Source: Anaerolineae bacterium (GTDB taxonomy: Bacteria > Chloroflexota > Anaerolineae > Anaerolineales > Villigracilaceae). Taken from it: a stretch of 64,000 bases of DNA. The DNA is taken from positions 17,707 to 81,706 of the forward strand of contig QEXW01000111.1 in NCBI GenBank assembly GCA_003130845.1, in the 5' to 3' direction. The notes beneath the pieces are model-generated. The model was not told the origin of the DNA. It did no database searches and saw nothing but the letters and a program-made list of their open reading frames with translations. Both the position numbers and the translations under genes were made by a program. Shown piece by piece: positions 1-10,067 of the stretch; the stretch's first letter is position 1, and each line of letters begins with the position of its first letter.

Positions 1-957
1 GAGACCGTCAGTGAACGCTTTGGTTATTACCATGTTGGCATCTTCCTGCTTGATGAAACACGGCGAACCGCGGTGCTACAAGCCTCCAACAGCCCAGGCG
101 GACAAAAAATGCTGGCCAGTGGTCACAAACTATCGCTTGGTACAAGCAGTATTGTCGGATATGCTGCCTTAACCGGCAAACCACGTATTGCACTCGATGT
201 AGGCGAAGATGCCGTTTTCTTCAACAACCCCCACCTGCCTGAAACCCGCTCCGAAATGGCTCTACCCTTGGTTGTGCGTAGCGTAGTGATTGGGGTTCTG
301 GATATGCAAAGCAAACAAGCCAATGCCTTCACCCAAGAAGATATTGAAATTCTCTCCATTCTCGCCGACCAAGTTGCAATTGCGATCGAAAATGCCCGCC
401 TTTTTGCACAAAATCAAGCTGCGCTCCAAGAGACCCAAGCCATTGTGCAATCCTTTGTGCGACAAGAATGGGCAGCGCTTACCAGCCGGCAAACCACCAT
501 TGGCTACCTGCATACTAACCTAGGTGGACAATCTCTTACCTCTCCAATCCAACTCGAAGAGATTGAGCAAGCGCTTCGTAAAGGGAACATTATCAAAAAA
601 GAGAGCAAAACGACACCAAACGCAAACCCTGTGCTTGTCGTACCTCTCAAAATCGGCGAACAATTGGTAGGTGCCATTCGTATTCAGGCGCCTAACCCTC
701 AGCATAGCTGGAGTACCGAAGAAATCAACTTGGTGCGTTCGATTGCAGACCGCGTAGGCCTAGCGCTGGATAACGCCCGTCTGGTAGCATCCAGTCAAAG
801 ACGTGCGGCTAAGGAACGCGCGATTGGCGAAATTTCAGCCAAGATTAGCGCTGCAACCGATATGGATGCCATCCTAAAAACTGCCGCCCAAGAAATAGGC
901 CGTGTACTCTCTGAAGCAGATGTAGTTATTCAGCTCAAACAATTTGAAGACGAGTAA
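1..957 (+). CDS. GAF-domain signalling protein, 5' end outside the window
   Basis: The frame is open from base 1, so the start and any membrane part lie upstream. The visible 318 residues hold a GAF domain (YHVGIF near residue 11, FFNNPHLPETRSEMALPL near 75, then a long helix ending IAIENARLF near 133), a helical linker, a second, shorter GAF-like domain (LVVPLKIGEQLVGAIRIQ ... GLALDNARLV) and a C-terminal helix beginning AKERAIGEIS. There is no kinase, cyclase, phosphatase, receiver or DNA-binding domain. The next gene starts 5 bases after the stop and encodes a paralogue with the same cytoplasmic layout. GAF domains bind small ligands or mediate dimerisation; the ligand here is unknown. Confidence 0.9.
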   Translation, partial: ETVSERFGYYHVGIFLLDETRRTAVLQASNSPGGQKMLASGHKLSLGTSSIVGYAALTGKPRIALDVGEDAVFFNNPHLPETRSEMALPLVVRSVVIGVLDMQSKQANAFTQEDIEILSILADQVAIAIENARLFAQNQAALQETQAIVQSFVRQEWAALTSRQTTIGYLHTNLGGQSLTSPIQLEEIEQALRKGNIIKKESKTTPNANPVLVVPLKIGEQLVGAIRIQAPNPQHSWSTEEINLVRSIADRVGLALDNARLVASSQRRAAKERAIGEISAKISAATDMDAILKTAAQEIGRVLSEADVVIQLKQFEDE

Positions 958-962
958 GCAGC

Positions 963-2918
963 ATGGATACCTCGGCCATGGCTACCACTTCCCGTAAACT
1001 TTCACTGCGCACCATTTTTGCTATCAGCTTTTCAGCACTAGCCACCGTACTGGTTGCGATTGTGATAATTTCTCTCTACTTTAGCTTCAGCCAACAAATC
1101 CGCCAAGATTTACGCAAGCGCTTGATGAACATTGCTGCAGTGGCGGCTTTGCAACAAAACGGTGACGAGCTGGTATTGATTTCTTCTGAAACCGACCCGC
1201 TCTACCAAAAAGTACGCGAGCAGAATCAGCGAATTGTGGATATTGACCCGGATATTGCTTATGTTTACACCATGCGTAAAGACGAACAAGGGATTTATTT
1301 CGTGGTAGATGTTGGTGGAGCAAACTACGCTGATACAGCATCATTTGGCGAGCGCTACCCGGATGCCAGCCCAACCCTGCGTCAAAATTTCGACACCCTC
1401 GAAACGGCAATCACCGACCAAGAAATTTATACTGATAGTTTCGGCTCCTTTCTGAGTGGCTACGCACCAATTCGTAACAGTCAAGGAGAAAAAGTAGGAG
1501 TGCTCGGTGTTGATTTGAAAGCCGAAATCGTGATTCAACAAGAGCGCGCTTTCATTTTCACATCTCTGGCAATATTTGCCATCGCCCTGGTGTTGATTGC
1601 CTTGTCCGGCATTCTCATTGGAAACCGAATTTCCAGCCCACTCAGAACACTGGCCTATTCAGCCAACCGAATTGCAAACGGCGACTTGACTCATCAGGTT
1701 GAAATCAACACCGCAGCCGCAGAAATTGATCAGTTGGCAAAAAATTTCAATCAAATGTCTTTTTCCCTCAAAAATACAATAGAGATGCTGGAAAGCCGGG
1801 TAGCAGAACGAACCAGAGAACTACAGCAACGCACTATCGAGTTGGAAAGCAAATCACAAGAATCGGAACGACGCGTTAATCAGCTGCGTGCCATTGCCGA
1901 AGTGGCGCGAGCCATTTCGTCCGTCCAAAGATTGCAAGACTTGCTACCCAGTGTGGCGACAGTGATTAGTCGTGAGTTTGGCTTCTATCATGTCGGTATC
2001 TTCTTAATAGACGATGCCAAAGAATATGCTGTCCTGGTTGCCAGCAATTCCGAGGGCGGCCAGCGCATGTTACAACGCAATCACAAACTCAAAATTGGCG
2101 AGGTAGGCATTGTTGGTTTTGCCGCAGCCACCGGACAGGCACGCGTTGCGCTCGATACAGGAGCAGACGCCATATACTTCAACAACCCTGACCTGCCTAA
2201 CACACGCTCCGAAATAGCGCTTCCGTTGCGCATGGGCAATCAAGTGATTGGTATTCTCGATGTGCAGAGTGACCAAACTGCCGCCTTCGACGAAGAAGAC
2301 ATCGAACTTCTTACGATTATGGCAGACCAAGTGAGCATTGCCATCCAAAACGCCCAACAATTCCAAGCAGCCCAAAAAGCAGCCGAAGAAGCACAGGCCA
2401 TTTACCGCCGTTACATTCAAAGTGAATGGCGAACCCTCGTGCGGGAAACCAAACGACTAGGTTACCGCTACTCCAGAGCAGGAGTTGGGCCACTGCGGGC
2501 GCCCGTTCAATCCCTGGAGGTCCAGCAGGCAACTGCCACCGGTAAAACCAGCGCATCAACACGAGAAAGCCGTTCGCAAATCGTCGTTCCCATCAAAATA
2601 CGTGATGAAGTGATTGGCGTTTTACACATCGCATCCGACAGCGGCCATGCCTGGGACCAGGACGAAGTAGATATTGCGGAAGCAGTTGCCGAGCGTGTGG
2701 CACTCGCTGTAGAAAACATCCGCCTGCTCGAGTCTTCCCAAGCTCAAGCCTCGCGCGAACATACCATCAGTCAGGTCACAGCCCGCATCGGGGCTTCGGT
2801 CAACCTACAAAGTATCTTGAAAACAGCAGTGGAAGAGATTGGACGCATTATCCCTGGTTCTGAAGTGGTGATTCAGCTCGGTCAAAAAAGTGAAAAGCAA
2901 CCAGGAGCTAGCGTATGA
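963..2918 (+). CDS. Membrane GAF sensor with extracytoplasmic sensor domain and HAMP, no output domain
   Basis: This 651-residue protein has a membrane segment at about 18-42, an extracytoplasmic region of about 150 residues (PDC/dCache-like by position), a second membrane segment at about 196-218, a HAMP domain (GNRISSPLRTLAYSANRIANGDL), a coiled coil at about 270-310, a GAF domain (YHVGIFLIDD; YFNNPDLPNTRSEIALPL), a second GAF-like domain and a C-terminal amphipathic helix. The layout is that of a sensor kinase or chemoreceptor, but no kinase or methyl-accepting domain follows. The last four bases overlap the next start (ATGA), which suggests translational coupling. It is a close paralogue of its neighbours on both sides. 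An alternative start lies at 978. Confidence 0.9.
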   Translation: MDTSAMATTSRKLSLRTIFAISFSALATVLVAIVIISLYFSFSQQIRQDLRKRLMNIAAVAALQQNGDELVLISSETDPLYQKVREQNQRIVDIDPDIAYVYTMRKDEQGIYFVVDVGGANYADTASFGERYPDASPTLRQNFDTLETAITDQEIYTDSFGSFLSGYAPIRNSQGEKVGVLGVDLKAEIVIQQERAFIFTSLAIFAIALVLIALSGILIGNRISSPLRTLAYSANRIANGDLTHQVEINTAAAEIDQLAKNFNQMSFSLKNTIEMLESRVAERTRELQQRTIELESKSQESERRVNQLRAIAEVARAISSVQRLQDLLPSVATVISREFGFYHVGIFLIDDAKEYAVLVASNSEGGQRMLQRNHKLKIGEVGIVGFAAATGQARVALDTGADAIYFNNPDLPNTRSEIALPLRMGNQVIGILDVQSDQTAAFDEEDIELLTIMADQVSIAIQNAQQFQAAQKAAEEAQAIYRRYIQSEWRTLVRETKRLGYRYSRAGVGPLRAPVQSLEVQQATATGKTSASTRESRSQIVVPIKIRDEVIGVLHIASDSGHAWDQDEVDIAEAVAERVALAVENIRLLESSQAQASREHTISQVTARIGASVNLQSILKTAVEEIGRIIPGSEVVIQLGQKSEKQPGASV

Positions 2919-4669
2919 AAGCATGGTTTGAACGGTTTTCCACCACAAATGATAATCATGACGAGGAACTATCCTATCTTCGTCTGTTGCGTGCCATTCT
3001 CGCGGTGTGTGGCATCGGGGTCTTGGCGCTTATCGTTGCCCTGCTGCTCACGCAACCGCCCAATCAAATTGCTCTGTTGCTCCTGACGGGCATGGAACTC
3101 GCAATTGTTGCATCGTTTGTGCTTTCCACCCGCAAAATTTACTGGCCAGCAAAGTTTTTCATTCCTCTTGCGACGATTGGCTTAATCACCTTCTTAACCA
3201 GCATATCCAACGGAATGCATGATACTGCCATGGCAGGATTTCCCGTTGCCATTGTCATTGGCGGGCTGATTTTGGGAAAACCAGGCATTCCCCTCGTTAC
3301 CATAATGACACTCATAGGCGTAGCGATTGTGGCTTACCGTGACATGAGTGGGATTAACGCCTCTTTTATGGCGGTTAAAACAGGCTTAGATGACCTGCTT
3401 ATCTTTTCGATAGCCCAAATCATCATTGCAGGGTCTTTAAGTGCGTTGATGACCCGCCTCAATCGCTCACTCCAAAAGTCGCAAGAAAACGCACGAGCGC
3501 AACAAGAAGCAAATGAAGAGTTACGCCAACTACAAGCCTCTCTAGAAGAGCAAGTTGCCCAACGCACGCTAGAACTCGAACAACGCACCCATGAACTTTC
3601 AGAGCGCACCACTCAACTGGAACTGGCGAATATCCGCATTCAAAGGCGTGCCGCACAACTTCAAGCCCTTTCTGATACCAGCCGGGCCATTGCCAATGTG
3701 CGCAATTTGGGAGACTTATTGCCGCGCATTGTGAATGTCGTCAGTGAACGCTTCAACTTCTATCACGTCGGCATTTTTCTCACCGATGAGAGCAATCAAT
3801 ATGCTATCTTGAGCGCCGCCAGTTCCGACGGCGGAAAACGCATGCTGGCACGCGGTCACCGGTTGGAAGTCGGCACACAAGGTATTGTCGGATATGTTAT
3901 CGGTACAGGTCTTCCGAGAGTCGTCCTCAACACCGGCGCAGATACTGTTTTCTTCAACAACCCAGACTTGCCAGAAACCCGCTCTGAGATGGCCATTCCC
4001 CTGGTCGTCAACAACCGCGTCATTGGCGCACTGGATATTCAAAGCAAACAATCTAATGCTTTTAGCCAAGACGACATTGAAGTACTCTCGACACTCGCAG
4101 AACAAATTAGCATTGCCATTGAAACAGCCCGCCTGTTTGAAAGCAGCCAAAAGTCCCTGGCGGAGATGGAAACGGTCTCGCGGGAATACGCGCAAAGCGC
4201 ATGGAACCAACTGATTAGTAGCGGACAAGTGATTGGCTTTCGTTACACCATGAGCGGTGCACAACCCTTACAATCTTCTGAACTGGCTGAAACACCTCGT
4301 CTTGCAGCAGATGGCGAACCATTGGCTCGAACGGGTGAACAAGCCACCCTTACCGTTCCCATCAAAGTCCGCGATGAAACGATTGGCGCATTAAATATTC
4401 GTGTTCCCAATAAAGACTTATGGAAACAAGATGAGCTCGCCATCGTTCAAGCCATCGCCGAGCGCGTAGCTATTTCGGCAGAAAATGCGCGCCTCTATCA
4501 AGAATCTCAAATTCGGGCTGAAAAAGAACGACTGATTAGTCGCATTTCTGAAAAATTGAGTACATCGGTCAACCTAGAAAACATCTTCCGCACCGCTTTG
4601 CAAGAACTAGGTCAACTCGTCCCTGGTTCCGAGGTATTCGTGGCATTTGAAACCGACCAAACGGACTGA
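2915..4669 (+). CDS. Six-TM membrane GAF protein, no output domain
   Basis: The 584-residue product starts with about six hydrophobic segments between residues 25 and 178, with short loops and no large external domain. A long Gln/Glu-rich coiled coil (about 180-250) leads to a GAF domain (YHVGIFLTDE; FFNNPDLPETRSEMAIPL), a second GAF-like domain (LTVPIKVRDETIGALNI ... VAISAENARLY) and the C-terminal helix shared by the whole family. No catalytic output domain is visible. It may sense within the membrane or merely anchor the GAF domains. The start overlaps the preceding stop by four bases, and the next gene follows 15 bases after the stop. Confidence 0.9.
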   Translation: MKAWFERFSTTNDNHDEELSYLRLLRAILAVCGIGVLALIVALLLTQPPNQIALLLLTGMELAIVASFVLSTRKIYWPAKFFIPLATIGLITFLTSISNGMHDTAMAGFPVAIVIGGLILGKPGIPLVTIMTLIGVAIVAYRDMSGINASFMAVKTGLDDLLIFSIAQIIIAGSLSALMTRLNRSLQKSQENARAQQEANEELRQLQASLEEQVAQRTLELEQRTHELSERTTQLELANIRIQRRAAQLQALSDTSRAIANVRNLGDLLPRIVNVVSERFNFYHVGIFLTDESNQYAILSAASSDGGKRMLARGHRLEVGTQGIVGYVIGTGLPRVVLNTGADTVFFNNPDLPETRSEMAIPLVVNNRVIGALDIQSKQSNAFSQDDIEVLSTLAEQISIAIETARLFESSQKSLAEMETVSREYAQSAWNQLISSGQVIGFRYTMSGAQPLQSSELAETPRLAADGEPLARTGEQATLTVPIKVRDETIGALNIRVPNKDLWKQDELAIVQAIAERVAISAENARLYQESQIRAEKERLISRISEKLSTSVNLENIFRTALQELGQLVPGSEVFVAFETDQTD

Positions 4670-4684
4670 TAACAGGATTGGCGC

Positions 4685-7504
4685 ATGAACCGCTTGAAAT
4701 CACTTTACCTTGCTTTATCAATCCCTACGCGCAGAATATTCTGGTTTATCGCCCTGGTGGCGGTATTGGTAGGTGGGTTTAGCCTTGCCTTATTCCAGTC
4801 GCTCTTACTCTCGGCAACTCTCCTGGACCTGATTGGAGTTTTGATACCTTATGTGTTAGCCTTCGTGGCAATCATCAGCGCCATCAGCATCCTATACAAC
4901 CGCGTCCAGTTTGGTGTGTGGCTGTTCTTCTTCAGTACGCTGATGGCGATGTTGGCTGTTCCGTTTGTTCAGGAAGGTGCAGCCTTCACCGCAGCGGTTT
5001 TTGTGGTGCTTGTCACAATTGTTGTTCCACTGCAATCCATCCAAGGACAAAAAAGCACGCTGATTGTAGTCAGTGGCATTCTTGTAGCTGGCTTAATTCT
5101 CGCCATAGACATCATCTGGCCTGGAGCACGTGCCAAAGTGGCACCGCGTGATATGCCTGTTATCCAAATCGGCACCATTCTTAGTGGAATAATCTTGCTC
5201 GCTTCGATTGGCCTACTATATCAGTCCTTCAACCTGCGCAACAAATTATTGGTCCTCAGCCTGGGGGCAAGTCTTACCTCAGTGATTGTCGTCTCAGCCG
5301 CAGCAACATACTATACGCAAGCTGCGCTTACTCAAAATGCCCGCGAAAAACTCCTAACGGCCGCCAGGCACACTGCTGACTCGATTGATGCCTACTTAAG
5401 CTTCAACCTGGAACTCGTCAAAGCCGAGGCAACTTTGCCGGTCATTACGCGCTATCTCTCCGCGCAGGACGAGGTGCGAGGCTTGGCAGATGTACAGACC
5501 ACGCTACAAAACCTGGCAGCACGGGATAGCCAAAACATCCGTTCCTATGCACTCTTCGATAAAAATGCAAATATCGTCTGGGATACACGCACTATTGGCC
5601 TGGCTATCGGACCACGCACAAACCAGAACCAAGAAGATTTCTTTCGCATTCCTTATTCCACTGGAAAACCATATATTAGCCCAGTGCGATTTTCTCCGGC
5701 CGGCACAGGACGCGTATTCTACATTAGCGCGCCGGTACAGAATCAGTTTACCAACGAAATTTTGGGAATTTTGGCAGTTGAAATTCGAGCGTCTGTACTG
5801 GAAGAGATTTTACGAGAACAAAACGAGGCCGCTGGGCAGTCCTCCTATGCCATTCTATTCGATGAATATAACATCATCCTTGCCGATCCGTTCAACCCCA
5901 AGCGCGTTGCACGCTCGGCAACCGAGTTAGGAGAAGCACAAATTGCCTTTCTCAAAGCGCAAAAGCGGTTAGAAGAAAATACATACGCACCAGAAATTTC
6001 TCTTGGCATGACCTCTCTGGCGCGTGGACTAAGCAATATTAACATCACACCGTTTTTGGAAACTGGCGACCAGTCTTTCGGCGAATCGATGCAAGGCGCC
6101 GCTGTCTATACGTCTAAACAACCCTGGAAAGTGGCGTTCTTGCAGCCTACATCGGTTGCCCTGGCACCGGTTTTACAGCAAAGCCGCGCCATTACTGCCG
6201 CTGCCTTGCTCACCAGTTTTCTGCTAGGGGCTGCCACACTGTTTATTTCGCGCACCATTACCACCCCCGTCGAACGACTAACCCGCGCGGCGGAGGAAAT
6301 ATCCAATGGGAATCTCAATGTTCGCGCCGAAGTGCGCTCACAAGACGAGCTTGGCACCCTGGCTGCTACGCTCAACGCCATGAATGACCAGCTGAAACAA
6401 ACCTTAAGCAGTCTGGAAGCCACGATTGCCGAACGCACAGCCGACCTCGAACAACGCGGAGCAGAACTCCTGCAGCGCTCCACCGAGCTTGAGCTGACCA
6501 ATCAGCGCTCGCAACGCCGCGCCGAGCAACTACTGGCCGTATCGGCCGTCTCGAACGCAATTGCTACCGTGCAAAACTTGGATGATCTGCTGCCCCTCAT
6601 CACCCGTACCATCAGCGAAAAATTCGGCTTTTATCACGTTGGTATCTTTCTGAATGACGCTAGCAACCAATTTGCCATCTTACGTGCAGCAAACAGCCCG
6701 GGCGGTCAACGTATGTTACAACGCGGACACCGCCTAAAAATCGGTGAAACTGGCATTGTTGGCAATGTCGTTGCCATGGGACGCCCACGCATTGCACTGG
6801 ATACCGACACCGATACAGTGTTCTTCAACAACCCCGATTTGCCCGAAACACGCTCTGAAATGGCCTTGCCCTTGCGAGATGGCGCCCTCATCATCGGTGC
6901 ACTGGATGTACAAAGCACAGAACCGAACGCCTTCTCAGAAGAAGATGTAGAAATCCTGAGCGCACTCGCTGGCCAAGTCAGTACCGCCATCCGCAATGCG
7001 CGCCTCTTTGAAGCCATTCAACGCTCACAAGCCGAGCTTCAAACCATTCTGCAGCAAGACGCAAGAAGACAATGGCATACCGCTGTTCAAAGAATGCAAA
7101 AAAGCGGCTACTACTACGATGGCGCCGTTCTTTTGCCATTAGAAAAACCACCTGCCAAAGAAGATGGAACACTGACTATTCCAATTACGGTGCGCGGGCA
7201 GGTCATTGGCAGCCTGGGCATTCGTCCACCTGCCGACCGTCCCCTGAGCGAACATGAGCTCGATATTATTAAGACAGTCAGTGAACGGCTGGCCATTGCG
7301 GCAGAAAACGCCCGCCTGCTGGAAGATTCGCAAAAACGCGCCGTCAAAGAGCAGATGATTGGCGAAATCTCCGCCAAAATTGGCGCATCCATCAACTTGG
7401 AAAACATTTTCCAAACTGCAGTCGAAGAATTGGGGCAGGCGTTAAGCGGTTCGCAGGTCTCCATCCGCCTGAAGAGCGACTCAAAAACAGGAAAAGGCCT
7501 ATGA
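4685..7504 (+). CDS. Large membrane GAF sensor: multi-TM, dCache-like domain, HAMP, GAF
   Basis: At 939 residues this is the largest of the five paralogous sensors. It has several membrane segments in the first 180 residues, another at about 186-208, an extracytoplasmic region of about 280 residues that looks like a double-Cache domain (DTRTIG..., FSPAGTGRVFYISAPVQ), a membrane segment at about 498-520, HAMP (ISRTITTPVERLTRAAEEIS), a coiled coil, GAF (YHVGIFLNDA; FFNNPDLPETRSEMALPL), a second GAF-like domain and the shared C-terminal helix. dCache domains usually bind small organic ligands outside the cell. No output domain is visible. Its stop overlaps the next start (ATGA). Confidence 0.9.
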   Translation: MNRLKSLYLALSIPTRRIFWFIALVAVLVGGFSLALFQSLLLSATLLDLIGVLIPYVLAFVAIISAISILYNRVQFGVWLFFFSTLMAMLAVPFVQEGAAFTAAVFVVLVTIVVPLQSIQGQKSTLIVVSGILVAGLILAIDIIWPGARAKVAPRDMPVIQIGTILSGIILLASIGLLYQSFNLRNKLLVLSLGASLTSVIVVSAAATYYTQAALTQNAREKLLTAARHTADSIDAYLSFNLELVKAEATLPVITRYLSAQDEVRGLADVQTTLQNLAARDSQNIRSYALFDKNANIVWDTRTIGLAIGPRTNQNQEDFFRIPYSTGKPYISPVRFSPAGTGRVFYISAPVQNQFTNEILGILAVEIRASVLEEILREQNEAAGQSSYAILFDEYNIILADPFNPKRVARSATELGEAQIAFLKAQKRLEENTYAPEISLGMTSLARGLSNINITPFLETGDQSFGESMQGAAVYTSKQPWKVAFLQPTSVALAPVLQQSRAITAAALLTSFLLGAATLFISRTITTPVERLTRAAEEISNGNLNVRAEVRSQDELGTLAATLNAMNDQLKQTLSSLEATIAERTADLEQRGAELLQRSTELELTNQRSQRRAEQLLAVSAVSNAIATVQNLDDLLPLITRTISEKFGFYHVGIFLNDASNQFAILRAANSPGGQRMLQRGHRLKIGETGIVGNVVAMGRPRIALDTDTDTVFFNNPDLPETRSEMALPLRDGALIIGALDVQSTEPNAFSEEDVEILSALAGQVSTAIRNARLFEAIQRSQAELQTILQQDARRQWHTAVQRMQKSGYYYDGAVLLPLEKPPAKEDGTLTIPITVRGQVIGSLGIRPPADRPLSEHELDIIKTVSERLAIAAENARLLEDSQKRAVKEQMIGEISAKIGASINLENIFQTAVEELGQALSGSQVSIRLKSDSKTGKGL

Positions 7505-9270
7505 AGTGGAAACTTCCCTCCCCGCCCGTTTTCCCCAATGACGAGGATAAGACCAGCCGTGCCCTAGCGCTATTTCAAGTGCAGACCGCACTCTTCGCTT
7601 TAAGTGTGATTGTTTTGCCGGTGAGTTTTCTTGTACCTACCCTGGGCATTACGCTGACAATTATTACGAGCTCAGTCACATCCACACTGCTGATTAGTTA
7701 TTGGCTCAGTCAAAAAGGGTATCTTACCGTTGCGAGTTATCTTACCGTTATCACTACAATCGCCGCGATTATCTACTTGGATTACACCGGACGGGGTGAT
7801 GCGCGACCATTGTTGATTTTTTCGGTCATTCCCATCTTTGTTAGCGGCCTATTGCTTGGGTTTCGCGCCACCATGGCCACGGCCATCTTAATGGGAATTT
7901 CACATGCCTTGCTCGTTTCCATGGATATGAGAGATTTATATCCATTTCCCAAAACAACCATTTCCCCTGTACAAAACATGGTCCTTCCCGGTCTCGGCTA
8001 TGTTAGCGCGGCATTCTTATTGCAATTTGCCTTACGGCGCATTCAAAACCTGCTGACACGAGCCCGCGCCAACGAACAAGCCGCACGCGAAACCAATGCC
8101 TTGCTCGAAGAGGCACAACGCGAGCTGCAAGACTACGTGGCGCGGTTGGAAAGCACCGCCCACGAGCTCCAACAGCAATCCGAAGCACTCACCCGCCAAG
8201 CACAAGAACTGGAAGAAGCCAACCTAACCAACCGCCGCCGCGCACTTCAATTTCAAGCCGTTGCCGAAATTTCACGTGCTATCACCGAAATTCGAGATTT
8301 GGACCAACTCCTACCCAGCATCACTCAAACCGTCAGTGATAAGCTAGGCCACTATCACACCGGCATTTTCTTGCTTGACCGCGAAGGCACGTATGCCGTC
8401 TTAGCAGCCAGCAACAGCGAGGGCGGGCAAAGAATGCTTCAGCGCGGACATCGCCTGGAAGTCGGCAAGAAAGGGATTGTGGGATATGTCGCAGCCTCGG
8501 GAATTGCACGTGTTGCGCTCGATGTAGGTCAAGATGCTGTTTTCTTCGATAACCCTGACCTGCCTAAAACACGTTCAGAAATCGCCCTGCCGCTGACCGC
8601 AGAAGGGCGCATCATCGGCGTTTTGGATGTGCAAAGCACAGCTCCCAATGCCTTCGATCAGCAAGATATTGAAATTCTTTCCACCCTGGCAGCACAAATC
8701 GGCGCTGCCATTGAAAACGCACGCCTATTCCAAGAAACACAAAAATCCCTGCTTGAAGCGCAATCGCTCTACCGCCAGTTTATCCAAAGTGGTTGGTCGA
8801 GCCTTATGCGCAAACGAAAATTGACCGGGTTCCGCTACGACACCATCCAAGTTACCCCAATCGAGCCAATCGACCCTGAAACCGCCGAACGAATTGCCAA
8901 ACAAAAAGTAGTGGTTGAAACAAATGGCCAAACCTCCAAAATGACCATTCCCATCGTATTGCGCGGGGAGGTTCTTGGGGTTCTCGATGTCGAGGCCCCT
9001 ACCGGGCGTGCCTGGAGCCAGGACGAAGTGGATATTGCCCAAGCAGTGGCCGACCGCGTGGCTCTGGCTGCGGAAAATGCCCGTTTGTTCACACAAACCG
9101 CCGAACGAGCCGAACAAGAACGGATGGTTTCACAAATCACCTCGAAAATCCGTTCAACCAATGACCCGAATGAGATGATTGCAATCGCTATTAATGAATT
9201 GAAGCAAGCGCTCAGCGTAAAAGATGTTCGTATTCTTCCTTATCAACCCACGCAGGAAGAAAAAGGCTAG
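7501..9270 (+). CDS. Multi-TM membrane GAF protein, no output domain
   Basis: The 589-residue product has about six hydrophobic segments (residues 25-180), a coiled coil (about 185-250), GAF (YHTGIFLLDR; FFDNPDLPKTRSEIALPL), a second GAF-like domain (MTIPIVLRGEVLGVLDVE ... VALAAENARLF) and a C-terminal helix (AEQERMVSQITSKIR). It has the same plan as the 2915-4669 gene. Its start overlaps the previous stop by four bases. The gene for a ParA-type ATPase begins eight bases after its stop, behind a strong AGGAGG. It is the last of the tandem sensors. Confidence 0.9.
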   Translation: MKWKLPSPPVFPNDEDKTSRALALFQVQTALFALSVIVLPVSFLVPTLGITLTIITSSVTSTLLISYWLSQKGYLTVASYLTVITTIAAIIYLDYTGRGDARPLLIFSVIPIFVSGLLLGFRATMATAILMGISHALLVSMDMRDLYPFPKTTISPVQNMVLPGLGYVSAAFLLQFALRRIQNLLTRARANEQAARETNALLEEAQRELQDYVARLESTAHELQQQSEALTRQAQELEEANLTNRRRALQFQAVAEISRAITEIRDLDQLLPSITQTVSDKLGHYHTGIFLLDREGTYAVLAASNSEGGQRMLQRGHRLEVGKKGIVGYVAASGIARVALDVGQDAVFFDNPDLPKTRSEIALPLTAEGRIIGVLDVQSTAPNAFDQQDIEILSTLAAQIGAAIENARLFQETQKSLLEAQSLYRQFIQSGWSSLMRKRKLTGFRYDTIQVTPIEPIDPETAERIAKQKVVVETNGQTSKMTIPIVLRGEVLGVLDVEAPTGRAWSQDEVDIAQAVADRVALAAENARLFTQTAERAEQERMVSQITSKIRSTNDPNEMIAIAINELKQALSVKDVRILPYQPTQEEKG

Positions 9271-9278
9271 GAGGACGT

Positions 9279-10067
9279 ATGGTTTATGTTATCGCCATCT
9301 CAAATGAAAAAGGCGGAGTGGCAAAAACCACCACGACATACTCGCTGGGCGCTTCGCTGGCAGAAACAAACCGCAAGGTTCTATTGATTGACCTGGACCC
9401 GCAAGGCAACCTGAGTCTGGCCAATGGCATTGAACCCGCGAAGGCAATAAACACAAGCCATGATGTTCTCATGAACGGATTAAACATCCGCGAAGCGATT
9501 GCCAAAACCAGCACCCCCAGCATGGATATTGTCCCTGCCAGCCCGGCACTGATAGAGGTCGAACAAAATCTGCCCATGCGCAGCAATTACGCATTCACGC
9601 TCAACAACGCGCTGCGGCAGCAACCCCTGGAGTACGACTATATCTTCCTGGATTGCCCACCTTCTATGGGTGCTATTACCTACAACGCCCTGACCGCCGC
9701 CGAGCTGCTGATTATCCCTACCCAAGCAGAGTATTTCTCTGCCTATGCACTGCGCGATATGATGACGCTCATTCGTCGCGTGCGCAGAGATTCTAACCCA
9801 CGTCTGGCTTACCGCATTCTCATCACCCTGCTGGACCAGCGAAACCGCACGCACAAAGTCATCCGCGAACAGTTGGAACAAACCTTTGGCAGCGGTTTAT
9901 TCCAAACCGTTATCGAAATAGATACACGCTTGCGCGAAAGCCCAATTATTGGTTTACCCATTACCCAGTACCGCCCCACCAGCCGCGGCTCACAGCAATA
10001 TCGCGTTCTGGCCCAGGAGTTAATTGATTATGTCCAGCAACAAAAAGATTCGCAATCGGCTCAATAA
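9279..10067 (+). CDS. ParA/MinD-family ATPase without a ParB partner
   Basis: The 262-residue protein carries the deviant Walker A of ParA/Soj ATPases at residues 10-18 (EKGGVAKTT, with signature Lys11 and catalytic Lys16), then LLIDLDPQGNLSLANG and the Walker B-like DYIFLDCPPSMG. Such ATPases bind DNA or membrane as ATP-dimers and position plasmids, chromosomes, chemoreceptor arrays or other cargo. No parB gene or parS-like site is seen nearby. It lies between membrane GAF sensors and a hybrid kinase and overlaps the kinase gene by about 38 bases, so a role in placing the sensory complex is plausible but is inference. An AGGAGG lies five bases before the ATG. Confidence 0.92.
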   Translation: MVYVIAISNEKGGVAKTTTTYSLGASLAETNRKVLLIDLDPQGNLSLANGIEPAKAINTSHDVLMNGLNIREAIAKTSTPSMDIVPASPALIEVEQNLPMRSNYAFTLNNALRQQPLEYDYIFLDCPPSMGAITYNALTAAELLIIPTQAEYFSAYALRDMMTLIRRVRRDSNPRLAYRILITLLDQRNRTHKVIREQLEQTFGSGLFQTVIEIDTRLRESPIIGLPITQYRPTSRGSQQYRVLAQELIDYVQQQKDSQSAQ

